DNA of 64,000 bases from Endozoicomonas sp. SCSIO W0465 (GCF_023716865.1 NZ_CP092417.1:1838001-1902000), one strand, 5' to 3'. Shown: positions 37,036 to 46,910, numbered from the stretch's first letter. Notes: generated by a model not told the origin, from the letters alone. Numbers and translations: made by a program.

Positions 37036-38337
37036 CCTGATTACCACTGATCGTACGTCATGACACAGGGAAAGATAATTTAAGAATATACGTGCAGCTT
37101 TTCATTCTTTATGTCTATAACCCGGTAAAGAAATAATAGAACCTCTCCAGTATTACCGGTGGAGCAGGCATCATGACGGCTTGTTCTCCAGATTATCAAC
37201 TAAATTCGGTTTCATAACCGCTCCGAACAAGCAAAGACCCACATCATCATTCGAAATAATGATATTAATACGTCAACTGACTTTCAATTATCGGTTGATG
37301 GCTAACCCGGTTTCCACTGGACGTCTGGCAGTTTGAGAAGTCGATCCGGCATCGGTGCTGTATTGACTGCAGCCCGACCTAGCCTTGAGATCATTGAAGG
37401 CATATCAAAACGCCGGTTAAACCGATAGTTGAACTCTGATAGATAACGGCCCAGATGCTTGGGGTCGAGCTTATGGTAAGTACCGGTAATCGCTGTTTTC
37501 ACGTTTCCCAGCATGGTATTTACCCAGGTGAACAACTCATTCTCCATGGATGCATGCCCACCACCGGTAATGATGGCTGTGTGCTGGCATCCGGCATCTT
37601 CAATACCCCGGAAACAGGACAAGCCATCGCTGACGGCCCGGACACCCTTTTTCAGGGCATGTTCTGCCCACTCCTGAATGGTTTTTCGCCGGAAGTTATC
37701 AACGGCATTGAACTTCATGTAGATAGGGTGGTTATCAGCATCTGTCTGAACTGCGGCCACGAAGGGGGCTTTGTTCTCTGAGCCTCTGCCCCGGCGGCCT
37801 CCGTGGCGCTCTCCGCCCCAATAGGCGTCATCAATCTGAACAAAACCACTCAACTGCCAGCTGTTATCTCTTTCCATCATGACCTGCATGAGTTTGTGTT
37901 TCATGCGCAATGCGGCATTGTAGGAAATGCCAAGTTGTCGATGAAGCGTCAGGCAAGAAATCCCCGCTTTATTCTGGGTGACGAGATAGATACCCAGAAA
38001 CCAGGTAGCTAGAGGCAGCTTTGTTGAGTCAAAGATAGTGTTACTGGTAAGCGAGGTTTGGCAACGGCAGCAATTGCACTGGAATTCAGCTTTCCGGTGA
38101 AGCTTGCAGAAACTGCGGGAGCCACACTTCGGGCATTGGAAGCCATCTGGCCAGCGCCAAGAGGACAGCGCGTTCTCACACTGCTCTTCACTGCCGTAAT
38201 TAGCCAGAAATTGCATAATGCCAAGGCCTTTTTGGAACTGAATGGTGTTTTTACACATCAGTTTTACCTCCAAAACACATGACTATCGACGTTTATTATA
38301 GCAGCTGGCTCACGACGTAGGGTCGGTGGTAATCAGG
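37036..38337 (-). mobile_element. IS1595-family element type a, copy 2 (1302 bp)
   Basis: Ends CCTGATTACCAC/inverse with the 8-bp duplication AATTTCTT (37028-37035, 38338-38345). Same length as copy 1 at 17900-19201. Confidence 0.94.
37302..38258 (-). CDS. IS1595 family transposase (type a, copy 2)
   Basis: A 318-residue protein with the same sequence as the transposase at 17979-18935 (zinc ribbon, QIDDAYWGGERHGG core). The start ATG 38258 has TGGAGG upstream. Intact. Confidence 0.94.
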   Translation of the reverse strand: MCKNTIQFQKGLGIMQFLANYGSEEQCENALSSWRWPDGFQCPKCGSRSFCKLHRKAEFQCNCCRCQTSLTSNTIFDSTKLPLATWFLGIYLVTQNKAGISCLTLHRQLGISYNAALRMKHKLMQVMMERDNSWQLSGFVQIDDAYWGGERHGGRRGRGSENKAPFVAAVQTDADNHPIYMKFNAVDNFRRKTIQEWAEHALKKGVRAVSDGLSCFRGIEDAGCQHTAIITGGGHASMENELFTWVNTMLGNVKTAITGTYHKLDPKHLGRYLSEFNYRFNRRFDMPSMISRLGRAAVNTAPMPDRLLKLPDVQWKPG

Positions 38338-39087
38338 AATTTCTTTAACGGAACTGGCTAAAAGATCACTGTCGCAAGGAGGTTTGATATCCGATTCGGT
38401 GACTGTGCTGTCAATAGCCACAGTGCGCCCTTTTTCAATACCCTGATCTTTAGCGGTCATTAGCTGACAGTTATTAATCCGTTCCCATGTAGATGCAGTA
38501 AGAAGGCTGATGAGCCCATGCAAACTGGAGCGACTGGGGCGCTGGTTTGGTTCGAGGCGACAAAAGTCTCGAAAGAGCATGGAGTCCATCAAAACAAACG
38601 ACAAGTAGTCATAATCACAATTCAAATACTGTTTCAGGAGTGCCGCACGAAGAACGGATTCTGCTGATAGTCCGTTCCGCCCAGTGTTCTGTTTATCACC
38701 AGAACTTAAGTCCTCATAAATCCAGTCATTGAACTGTGGATGGGCGTCAAGCCATTGCGAGATACCGGAAAGCTGGGAGCAGATTTCATGAGGTACGTAA
38801 TGGAGTTCCATACTACACTGCGGGTTGCGTTTTTTGCGCATTTGGAGTCCTCTGTTTTTGGCAATCCCTTATGTTTCTTGCTCTTGGGAAGTTTAGTCGC
38901 CAGATAGCAGTAGGGCTCCACTTAATTTTTCAGGATAAAATCTACAGTTTTCAATTGGTTGTGTTTTTGGACGAGAACTAGCTATTGAAAAAACGAAAGC
39001 TTCAGCATTTTCTTGGCTGATCAAATATTGACCTAAATTTAGCCTGTTTTGGGGTAAAAATTGCGTTTTTTACCCTTTTGCTTGCCT

Positions 39088-40605
39088 TTATGCTGCCATT
39101 TTAAGCCTTTTTGCTTCTTCAAGACGGATTGATCCCGTTGAAACCGATTTGACAATTTTTTTGAAATTATAAGCACTGCAGACCAGTGAAAATTCTCCAG
39201 CCACTTTTTCCTTACCCCGGACACTGAACCCTCTGAATCCTGAGTTCTTGATTTGGCCAAAAGGCGGTTCCGCAATCACCTTGCGACGCTCATAAACCGC
39301 TTTGGCCTCTTTGGTTTCCATTTTGCGGTTCATCGCCTGGCGTATGGCTTCGTGGCGGTCTGTGCGAATCACTTTCCCCGGGTCTTTGTTGTCACCACTG
39401 CACCTTTTACGTAACGGGCAATCCCGGCAGATATCTTTACTGACGCGGTAGCTTTTGTGTTTTGCTTTGCTAGCCGTGTTATAAATCAGCTTCTCACCGG
39501 CAGGGCAGGTAAAGCTGTCGTCTGCTTCATGGTAAATAAAATCCGCTTTGACAAACTTTCTGTCAGAGTCTTCCAGTCCCTCTGTTGCAGGCTTCTCCTG
39601 TCGATCCGTAGCCATGTAAGCGTCAATGTTCGCATCATCAAACGCTTGCAGGTTGGGCCCTGAGTAATAGCCATTATCCTCACTCATTTTGCCAATGGAC
39701 GCGTTATCTGTTGCTTCTGCAATGGCTTCAAGTGCAGGCTTTACTTCCTGCTTGTCATTGGCATGCTGGCTGATGTGCTGGCCAACAATGATACCATTAT
39801 CGCTGTCGACGCTGATCTGGGCGTTATAACTGTACTGATAGCCACTGCCTTTTTTACCCATGATCCTGGCATCATGATCAGCAAAGCTGATTTGCTTTTT
39901 GTCGTCTATCGGCTTATCGGGATTCAGGGCCTGTTCCCGTTCTTCAAGCGCTTTTTTGGCCTCCTGGATTTTCTCTAACCGTTCCTGCTTGAATTGCAAG
40001 TCTTCAGGAATGCTGTAGCCAGTCTCCTGCTGATAAGCATCGTCCTCTTCACTGTCACTGGTTTCGGCTTTTTTAATCAGGGCCTCAACTTCAGCCATTA
40101 ATTCAGCTTCTTTGGCCTTAAGTCGTGCGTAGCTCATGGCCTTATGCTTTGATGAGTCGGCTTTGAATTTGGAACCATCAAGAGCGATGTGGCCCAGCGA
40201 GGCCATCTGTAGTTCCCGGGCGAGCAGCACGCTCTGTTTGAAACTGCTTTTAAAAAAGGTGGCCTGGTTTTTACGAAAGTCACTGAGCACCCGGAAATTT
40301 GGGCAGTGCTGTTTGGCGATATACATGAAAGCCAAGTCCTGATTGCAGCGCCGTTCAATCTCCCTGGAGCTGAACACACCATGGCTATAGGCATAGATCA
40401 GGATCGATATAATCAGTCGTGGGTGGTAGGCATTCTGGCCAAGATGGTGATACTGCTTTTCCACTTCAGAGGTGTCGATATGCTTGAAGATATCTTCAAA
40501 AACGAAGCAATCATGATCTGGTGGCAGCAGGTCGCAGATGTTCGATGGGAACATCAGGTGCTGGTCAAAATCAGCAGGGTTATCTTTGAATTTGATTGAT
40601 GACAT
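39088..40605 (-). CDS. IS1182 family transposase
   Basis: A 505-residue protein from ATG 40605 (MSSIKFKDNPADFDQH). It has the DUF772-type N-terminal domain (HPRLIISILIYAYSHGVFSSR), the DDE element HIALDGSKFKADSSKHKAM, a coiled-coil insert with many Glu/Lys (residues ~165-225), a second DDE element (SEDNGYYSGPNL), a Cys motif (CRDCPLRKRCSG) and the C-terminal glutamate region RRKVIAEPPFGQIKNSGFR. Intact despite the nest in its left end. Confidence 0.93.
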   Translation of the reverse strand: MSSIKFKDNPADFDQHLMFPSNICDLLPPDHDCFVFEDIFKHIDTSEVEKQYHHLGQNAYHPRLIISILIYAYSHGVFSSREIERRCNQDLAFMYIAKQHCPNFRVLSDFRKNQATFFKSSFKQSVLLARELQMASLGHIALDGSKFKADSSKHKAMSYARLKAKEAELMAEVEALIKKAETSDSEEDDAYQQETGYSIPEDLQFKQERLEKIQEAKKALEEREQALNPDKPIDDKKQISFADHDARIMGKKGSGYQYSYNAQISVDSDNGIIVGQHISQHANDKQEVKPALEAIAEATDNASIGKMSEDNGYYSGPNLQAFDDANIDAYMATDRQEKPATEGLEDSDRKFVKADFIYHEADDSFTCPAGEKLIYNTASKAKHKSYRVSKDICRDCPLRKRCSGDNKDPGKVIRTDRHEAIRQAMNRKMETKEAKAVYERRKVIAEPPFGQIKNSGFRGFSVRGKEKVAGEFSLVCSAYNFKKIVKSVSTGSIRLEEAKRLKMAA

Positions 40606-40980
40606 CCGTTTCGGCAACAATAAAGTGGGCAGAAGATGCCTGATTATACTTAATCAGGCTATTCTCGGACAGCCTCCTAGAGACCAAGGCATGATATACA
40701 GCATGGCAACTCTGTTTTATTCACACATTAATCTGGCAGAGAGCCCATAGTTTTCTCCAACAAATCATGAGGAAGTAGTCAGTCCTAAGCCTTGGATACC
40801 AAGAAACAGAACGACGGAACTATTTATTGACTAGATGGTCAAAGAGTGCGCGAAAGTAAAGTTCCACCTGCCTATGTTGTTAGGTAGGAAATTCTGTCCG
40901 GAGATGTACAGAGTCAAAAGAGCGCACTTCTAGTTTCGTTGATTGTTCAAATCCATAAATTATTAATGAGAATAAACACT

Positions 40981-43268
40981 ATGCACGAATTAACAATAAT
41001 AAACGGACCCGCATTCACTGCGAGCATTTCGACCAATGCAACATCTCAAACAGAGACTTGTGAGCCCGTCACCTTTACTGGTGCAACCAATAGCAGAACG
41101 CTGTGTACTTCAAACTCCGAGGTTCCGACGTTTATTCCACCTGCCGATCATACTTCGCAAAGGCAGTCAGACTTTACAGGTCCAAAAAAGACTCGGTTCG
41201 GAAGAAAAATCAAAGCTGCTAAATTTAGCCATGGAGGCTCAATCACTGCCAAAAATAATGATGAGTCAGCCTTTAAACCAGATGGTGTTCCGTCTATTAA
41301 AGGCGGCATACACGGAATAACCGGCTTGGGTAGTTCAATTAAATCAGGAACAGTGAGTAACAAAGGTGATCGGTCATTTGAGAAATTTGGTGAGCAAATC
41401 AAGCGTCATAACCAATCGGTATCACCACAAGTGAAATCGTGCAAGCAGCATAAAATTGAAGAAACAATGCTTGGCTCTGATGCTCTGGAGTTGTCACCTC
41501 AGGAGGCAGCCAAGCATTTCCTGAATACCATTAATAATCTAGCCAAGAACCATAGTTTATCCATCGAAAGAGTAATCGATTATAAAAAAATAAAGAGTCC
41601 CGGGAATTTATATATTTCATGTACCCCCATTACCACCAAGCAAAACATTAAAGAAATATTTGTGGATTTTATATTGTTTATGGAAGGTATGTTAAAAGAT
41701 CAGCGATTCAATTTTAGAGATGATGTCGGTAAATATCGTCATGAACAAACAATTACTGATAAACGGGTCAATGAAATAGATACATTACTATCAGAGATGT
41801 TTGCTCTTCAAAAAAACTAAGCTTTCAAAAGAACGAGATTTAGACAATCCATATTATTATCTTGGAGAATTATTATCTGATTACCTTTTTAAGAATTATA
41901 CGGATTTAGATGATAGACGTTATAAAATAATCGGGCGTGAAGCATTTGAATTTTTTGGAAAGATTCTTTTTGGGAATGGCCTTTTTTCAGAATTTGATCA
42001 TTTTATGACTTTTTTTGATAGCCACAAGATATATTGATACGATTGAAGAACTCGAATTTGGTGATGGCTACAAATGCAGAAGTTTAATTATGGCCATCCT
42101 GAGAAGTAACAAGAAACTTAGAATGGCTTTTAATCAGAGTGTCATGGAGCCGGAATTCTATAAACACTGGTTTGAGACCCTCAATGATATGTTTGTAGAA
42201 AAATCAGATTCAGTTGGACAGGTTACAGCACTTGACCACTTCGTTGATCTAAAATTTGGTGAAGAGTTGGAATATGATTTCAAAAAAAAATTATGGGGTG
42301 GGGCGCATGCTTATGTTCAGAAATTTGAAGGTCATATGAGAAAATTAGGCGCTAATCAGACACCTTGTCTTCGTGGCCTTACTTTTGATGGCCATTTCCA
42401 TGTAATCCCTTTTATAGATTCTAATCGATGGCTTGAGATGAATTGTACACCATACCATGATGGTGAGTCTGGTGCAGACTATTGTCTGGAAAAAGTCTTT
42501 GAATCGGTTAATGCAATGATTCACCTTGGGCTTATAGATTATTCCTCCGGTCACAAGCATGTGGATGCACTATCTGCTACGCGTGGTAATCCCGCCGTTC
42601 TACTGGAATTACAAAGGGAGATTGAGAGCAATCCCTACCTAAGCAGGGCATTTGGTAATAATGACAAAATTATCAAAAATAATGAGAGTCAGTGGTATAA
42701 GTTGTTTTCTGATAATTCTGATATGAAAGAATTAGCCATTGAACGGATAAATTTGATGATTACTTCGTATAATGAAAAATTAGCTGATTCCCATCATGAA
42801 GAAGTGAATAGCTATCGGCTCACAGATTCAGAAAAACTGGACAAGCTTAAACAGTTTTCAGAAATATATAGCCATTATGTGCAGATGTCTCCCTTGCAAC
42901 AAATTTATGGTCGTGTGGGTGATGTGTTTACAAATAAATTTATGGCTATAGGTTTATTGCATATTCTGGGAACTGAGGCAGTCGAACCTTATTCCACAAT
43001 AGAGTTTCGCTTTTTCCGTTGTCCTGAAAGTATACAAGAGTTGAAACTGATTAATCAGTTTTTAAAAGCCTGGTTCGAATATATCCATAACCGTCGAATA
43101 AAAGGTGAGCCGATTCAGTATGTACCTGACGATGTTAAAGACAGCAAAGATTATACAGCTAAAGAAGTTCGTCATCAAACCGCTCAATACTTGCACAAAC
43201 TGGGATTGAATCCCGATGACTATCATAGTTTTCTGAATAAAGTATCAGCAGAGATGCCTGAGACTTAA
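40981..43268 (+). pseudogene. Large effector-like protein, possible amidoligase fold, two homopolymer frameshifts
   Basis: Three overlapping frames form one protein of about 760 residues if one A is removed from the 7-A run at 41810-41816 and one T from the 7-T run at 42010-42016. Piece 1 (40981-41820) is a Ser/Thr-rich, basic N-terminal ~190 residues without a signal peptide, then a helical domain. Piece 2 continues KTKLSKERDLDNPYYYLGELLSDY. Piece 3 (to 43268) contains FDGHFHVIPFIDSNRWLEMNCTP, SSGHKHVDALSATRGNPAVL and STIEFRFFRCPESIQELKLI, which together recall the putative amidoligase/GS-like ligase fold (H-x-H strand; T-I-E-x-R-x-F). The disordered N-terminus is effector-like. Function is inferred. 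Confidence 0.5.
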
Positions 43269-43304
43269 GCATTGCACTTAGGGTGGACATTAAGCTTACC
43301 TCCC

Positions 43305-43560
43305 GGCTATGTTCCCTTTAGTGGTTGGCGTTGTTTTTTTCTTCATACCTTGGAGTAATAAGTACTTAGATTTATTATAGGTACTTGAGAAAAACCAACA
43401 GAGCATAGGGCTTGGGAAGAGCAGTGAAAGACCTTGCTCAGTGGATTTCTTAGCTGGCAATGGCTGATATTTAATTTTAATAGCGTTTCAGTATTTCTGT
43501 TTAATACCTGAATATCTACAGCTATTAAAACTACCACCAACCATTAAAGGGAACTTAGCC
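43305..43560. mobile_element. 256-bp MITE with IS1595b-like ends and 9-bp duplication
   Basis: The left end GGCTATGTTCCCTTTAGTGG and right end (inverse) GGCTAAGTTCCCTTTAATGG differ at 2 of 24 positions and resemble the IS1595b end GGCTAAGTTACCGTTAATGG. Flanks carry the exact 9-bp duplication TTACCTCCC (43296-43304, 43561-43569). There is no transposase inside, so it is a non-autonomous relative. Confidence 0.85.
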
Positions 43561-43569
43561 TTACCTCCC

Positions 43570-43951
43570 CATTGATAATGGGTTTTGAATGGAACCACAA
43601 AGGTCACAAAGAGTATAAAGAAGAAATTGCCTTTTCCCTTTTCGAGGTGGTAACAAGCACTAAACTCGTTGCCCGACTCGACTCTGAAGTGCTTTCCCGA
43701 CTTTATGCTACTGAAGCCATCGATGTGTTTTTTGGTAGACTTTCCAAGCTTGCGTGGTTTCATAACTGAACGACTCTGGTAACCTGATATCAGGCTAAAC
43801 CAGAGCCGTGGGTTTACAAGTTATGGTGAAAAAACCTTTTCATTTTACGCTCTTTTGATTTTCACTATATGCGGTGGATTTACAACTTATTCATCAACCG
43901 ACAAATCAATTGTCGCTACTACCACGATTTGGTTGCATCGACATCAATATA
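43570..43951. other. Intergenic region with strong hairpin
   Basis: No recognisable gene; short ORFs on both strands have no family resemblance. A hairpin CTCTGGT/ACCAGAG enclosing CCTGATATCAGG spans about 43774-43806 and may be a bidirectional terminator. Confidence 0.4.
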
Positions 43952-43960
43952 AGCAAGTAA

Positions 43961-45069
43961 GGCTAAGTTACCGTTAATGGTTGGAAGCACCAATGTTCAG
44001 TAATTCTGCTGATCAACCGGCCAACAGTTAATTTTTTTGCTGCCGTCAGTTCTCGCCTCCAGGCCAGATAATGGGGAAGGTAACGAGTTGCAACCCCTTG
44101 GAATACGCCGCCAATCCAGCGTTTTAAATGACTGTGATAAGAATTTACAGTCTGGATGTGGTAGATGCCTTCAACAACATGTTGACCTGCTGATGTCACC
44201 AGCTCCTTGAAGACAAATCCAAGCTTGTCAGCAAGTTTTTCGTGAGCGAGGTGTGCATCCGCACAGACCGTGGCCTGTATCGATATGCGGCCATTTAAAT
44301 GCCTGCACAATTCATTAGCACTTTCGTTTTCTAATACACCGTCAACGGTATTTCGATTACGGTCCCGAGCCACCATTACCGGGACTTTTCGGGCTTTGTT
44401 GGGATCATTACCCCGCTTTCGGGTTGGCCGTGGAAGGCCTTCTCTTTGCCCTTTGAAGGATTCACGGAAAAATGTTTCATCAAGCTCAGTAATGCCACAA
44501 AGCTCTTCTGCTTGATCATTATTAATCACTTCAAGAAAGCGGTGACGCCAGCGGAACGCAGTTTTCAAGTCAATGGCATTCTCAGCAGCAGCTGGTCGCA
44601 AGACCATAGAGTGAGTCATACCTGCGAGGTACTTGTTCCATTTTTCAGGGTGCCTGAGCCTTGCCAAAGGCGTTCCACTAAAGGCGTTAAACGTTGAGTC
44701 GCAAGTCTTGCAGTGGTAGCGCTGTCGGCCATTTCGTATGCCCCAGCGACCAACGCTATGGCTTTTGCATTTGGGGCACCTGGGGTTTTCGGCAAATTGG
44801 GCAAGTATGCTCTTTTCTACGTCAGGTGTTGCATTATCGTTATTGGGTATAGATTCACTGTAAACAGGTTCAGAGTCAGTGGTTTCTACTACCTCGGTAA
44901 CCTCTATTTGAGTACTAAGGAGCGAGTTGTTAAGAATGTCTCGCTGTTCACTGGTTAATGTTGAAATGGAATCAATAAAATTCTGGAAGAGTTCAGATTG
45001 CATATCACTCCCCTACAACGTAGATTTTATGGGAGTTTAGCTGATTCAACCATTAACGGTAACTTAGCC
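43961..45069 (-). mobile_element. IS1595-like element type b, copy 2
   Basis: 1109 bp, flanked by the 9-bp duplication AGCAAGTAA (43952-43960, 45070-45078), 27 bp downstream of the amtB stop. Confidence 0.95.
43963..45003 (-). CDS. IS1595-like transposase (type b, copy 2)
   Basis: 346 residues with the same sequence as the copy at 29146-30186, with intact zinc ribbon and DDE core. Its transcription runs in the same direction as amtB, away from its end. Confidence 0.94.
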   Translation of the reverse strand: MQSELFQNFIDSISTLTSEQRDILNNSLLSTQIEVTEVVETTDSEPVYSESIPNNDNATPDVEKSILAQFAENPRCPKCKSHSVGRWGIRNGRQRYHCKTCDSTFNAFSGTPLARLRHPEKWNKYLAGMTHSMVLRPAAAENAIDLKTAFRWRHRFLEVINNDQAEELCGITELDETFFRESFKGQREGLPRPTRKRGNDPNKARKVPVMVARDRNRNTVDGVLENESANELCRHLNGRISIQATVCADAHLAHEKLADKLGFVFKELVTSAGQHVVEGIYHIQTVNSYHSHLKRWIGGVFQGVATRYLPHYLAWRRELTAAKKLTVGRLISRITEHWCFQPLTVT

Positions 45070-45096
45070 AGCAAGTAACGTTATCACTCCGGGCGT

Positions 45097-46347
45097 TTAA
45101 GAGTTGCCGGTGAACTCCGGGTATGCCTCCATACCGCATTCAGTAAGGTCAGCCCCTTCGTACTCTTCCTCTTCAGAGATACGCAGACCCATGATCACCT
45201 TGATCACACCCCAGACGACCAGAGAGGTACCAAACACCCAGGCGAAGATACTGGCAATACCCAGCAGCTGTATCTCGAACCTGGCCGCTTCATTGGTCAG
45301 AGGGACAGCCAGCAGACCCCAGACACCCACAACACCGTGAACAGAGATAGCACCTACTGGATCATCAATGCGCAGTTTGTCGAGTGCAACGATAGAGAAG
45401 ACAACCAGGGCTCCACCGATGGCACCAATCAGCGTTGCACCTTGGGCAGTTGGTGTCAGAGGTTCAGCGGTAATAGCAACCAGACCAGCCAGAGCACCGT
45501 TCAGGGCCATGGTCAGGTCAGCCTTGCCAAACAGCAGTCTGGCAACGATCAGGGCGGCAATGACACCACCGGCTGCGCCAGCATTGGTGTTGACAAAGAT
45601 CTGGGCAACCGCGTTGGCATTTTCAACATCGGCAATCTTTAGCTGAGAACCACCGTTAAAGCCGAACCAGCCCAGCCAGAGGATAAAGGTACCCAGAGTG
45701 GCCAGAGGCAGGTTAGCACCGGGAATGGCATTAACAGCGCCGTTCGAGGCATACTTGCCTTTACGGGCACCCAGCAGCAGGACACCAGCCAGGGCGGCAG
45801 AAGCCCCGGCCATGTGAACCACACCGGAACCGGCAAAGTCCTGGAAGCCAGCCTCGTTCAGGAAGCCTCCACCCCACTTCCAGAAGCCCTGTACGGGGTA
45901 GATGAAGCCAGTCATAAAGACCGCAAACAGCAGGAAGGCCCACAATTTCATACGCTCAGCAACCGCACCGGAAACGATGGACATGGCGGTCGCCACGAAG
46001 ACCACCTGGAAGAAGAAGTCAGAGCGCAGAGAGTAGTACGGTGCGTCATCTCCACCGGCAACCACCGACTCGACGCTGTTCTCGGTACCCAGCAATGTGC
46101 CGAACAGGGGCATAATGCCTCCTTCATTGGCACCCGGATACATGATCTGGTAACCGCACAGCAGGTACATGGTGCAGGCAATGGCAAACAGGGAAATATT
46201 TTTGGTCAGAATTTCCACGGTGTTCTTTGAGCGCACCAAACCGGCTTCAAGCATGGCAAAGCCTGCGGCCATCCACATGACCAGTGCACCACACATCAGA
46301 AAATAAAAAGTATCGAGCGCATACGACAGCTGATTTATATCGTCCAC
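45097..46347 (-). CDS. amtB: Ammonium transporter AmtB
   Basis: A 416-residue Amt family channel with about 11 transmembrane helices. Conserved segments: GFAMLEAGLVRSKNTVEIL, the first pore His in GSGVVHMAGASAAL, GWFGFNGGSQL, and the second pore His in GAISVHGVVGVWG. It conducts ammonium/ammonia across the inner membrane and is closed by GlnK. The likely start is GTG 46347 (MDDINQLSYALD) with GGGAGGGG just upstream. It lacks the cleaved signal peptide of E. coli AmtB. It lies downstream of glnK on the same strand, the usual glnK-amtB operon. Confidence 0.96.
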   Translation of the reverse strand: MDDINQLSYALDTFYFLMCGALVMWMAAGFAMLEAGLVRSKNTVEILTKNISLFAIACTMYLLCGYQIMYPGANEGGIMPLFGTLLGTENSVESVVAGGDDAPYYSLRSDFFFQVVFVATAMSIVSGAVAERMKLWAFLLFAVFMTGFIYPVQGFWKWGGGFLNEAGFQDFAGSGVVHMAGASAALAGVLLLGARKGKYASNGAVNAIPGANLPLATLGTFILWLGWFGFNGGSQLKIADVENANAVAQIFVNTNAGAAGGVIAALIVARLLFGKADLTMALNGALAGLVAITAEPLTPTAQGATLIGAIGGALVVFSIVALDKLRIDDPVGAISVHGVVGVWGLLAVPLTNEAARFEIQLLGIASIFAWVFGTSLVVWGVIKVIMGLRISEEEEYEGADLTECGMEAYPEFTGNS

Positions 46348-46392
46348 GGGACCCCTCCCAGTATAATTTACATCTTCTTATCTTTTTTTCTC

Positions 46393-46455
46393 AGCTCATG
46401 GCTGTTCTTAGCTCATGGCTGTTCTTAGCTCATGGCTGTTCTTAGCTCACGGCTG
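46393..46455. repeat. 17-bp tandem repeat between glnK and amtB (3.7 copies)
   Basis: Three identical units AGCTCATGGCTGTTCTT start at 46393, 46410 and 46427, followed by a partial unit with one change (AGCTCACGGCTG). The array lies in the transcribed glnK-amtB spacer and could vary in copy number. Confidence 0.9.
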
Positions 46456-46520
46456 CATATCCCTATTACTGCAGGGCGATGTCATCAGTGGCTGCTGATG
46501 AGTAATGCCATTGACTGGCT

Positions 46521-46859
46521 TTAGATAGCGTCGACGCCTGTCTCTCCGGTGCGGATCCGAATGGCCTGTTCCAGAGCGGTGACAAAAATCTTGCCGTCAC
46601 CGATTTTGCCGGTATTGGCTGCCTTGGAAATGGCTTCAATCACCTGATCGAGCTGGTCATCTGAGATAGCCACTTCAATCTTGACCTTGGGCAGAAAGTC
46701 CACAACATACTCTGCACCGCGATACAGCTCGGTATGACCTTTCTGGCGACCAAAACCCTTGACCTCAGTTACAGTAATACCCTGAACGCCGATATCAGAA
46801 AGCGCTTCCCGCACGTCATCAAGTTTGAATGGCTTGATAATGGCTGATACTAACTTCAT
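46521..46859 (-). CDS. glnK: Nitrogen regulatory protein P-II (GlnK)
   Basis: A 112-residue P-II protein. The T-loop Tyr is residue 51 in YRGAEYVVDFLPKVK, the uridylylation site, and the ATP/2-oxoglutarate loop motif GKIGDGKIFV is near 84-93. It senses energy and 2-oxoglutarate/glutamine and docks on AmtB to close it. AGGAG precedes ATG 46859. It is first in the glnK-amtB operon, and the upstream region has a sigma-54-type -24/-12 candidate. The name glnK rather than glnB rests on linkage to amtB. Confidence 0.95.
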   Translation of the reverse strand: MKLVSAIIKPFKLDDVREALSDIGVQGITVTEVKGFGRQKGHTELYRGAEYVVDFLPKVKIEVAISDDQLDQVIEAISKAANTGKIGDGKIFVTALEQAIRIRTGETGVDAI

Positions 46860-46910
46860 GCATTATTCTCCTGGCTTTACTTACTATTCATCCCGGAGGG
46901 GTGACCTGGA

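Larger units (their letters stand above)
34554..38841 (-). pseudogene. DDE transposase of ISNCY-like copy 2, split by two IS
   Basis: Pieces on the minus strand: 38841-38338, 37027-36846 and 35229-34554 (with target duplications removed). At the two places where copy 1 has lost a base this copy has the longer run (TATGAATATAC; four Gs in CAGGGGCAG), so its frame was open before the insertions. The piece 35258-34554 gains an IS66-derived start (GTG, MGVLNSYIEATV). Confidence 0.88.
34352..38978 (-). mobile_element. IS5/ISNCY-like element, copy 2, carrying two IS
   Basis: Same ends as the 1700-bp element at 15521-17220, opposite orientation, flanked by TAGCTA (34346-34351, 38979-38984). It holds IS66 copy 3 (35238-36845) and IS1595a copy 2 (37036-38337). 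Confidence 0.9.
34330..40676 (-). mobile_element. IS1182-family element, now a 6.3-kb nest of four IS
   Basis: Ends GAGGCTGTCCGAGAA and inverse, flanked by the palindromic CTAG (34326-34329, 40677-40680), as is usual for IS1182. The ISNCY-like element is inserted only about 22 bp inside the left end. That element in turn carries IS66 copy 3 and IS1595a copy 2. Confidence 0.92.

Noticed and set aside
45104..45646. Plus-strand open frames across amtB
   Set aside because: Antisense to a clearly conserved transporter gene.
46393..46455. CRISPR-like array between glnK and amtB
   Set aside because: The 17-bp units are directly abutting with no spacers and no cas genes occur in the window; it is a simple tandem repeat.
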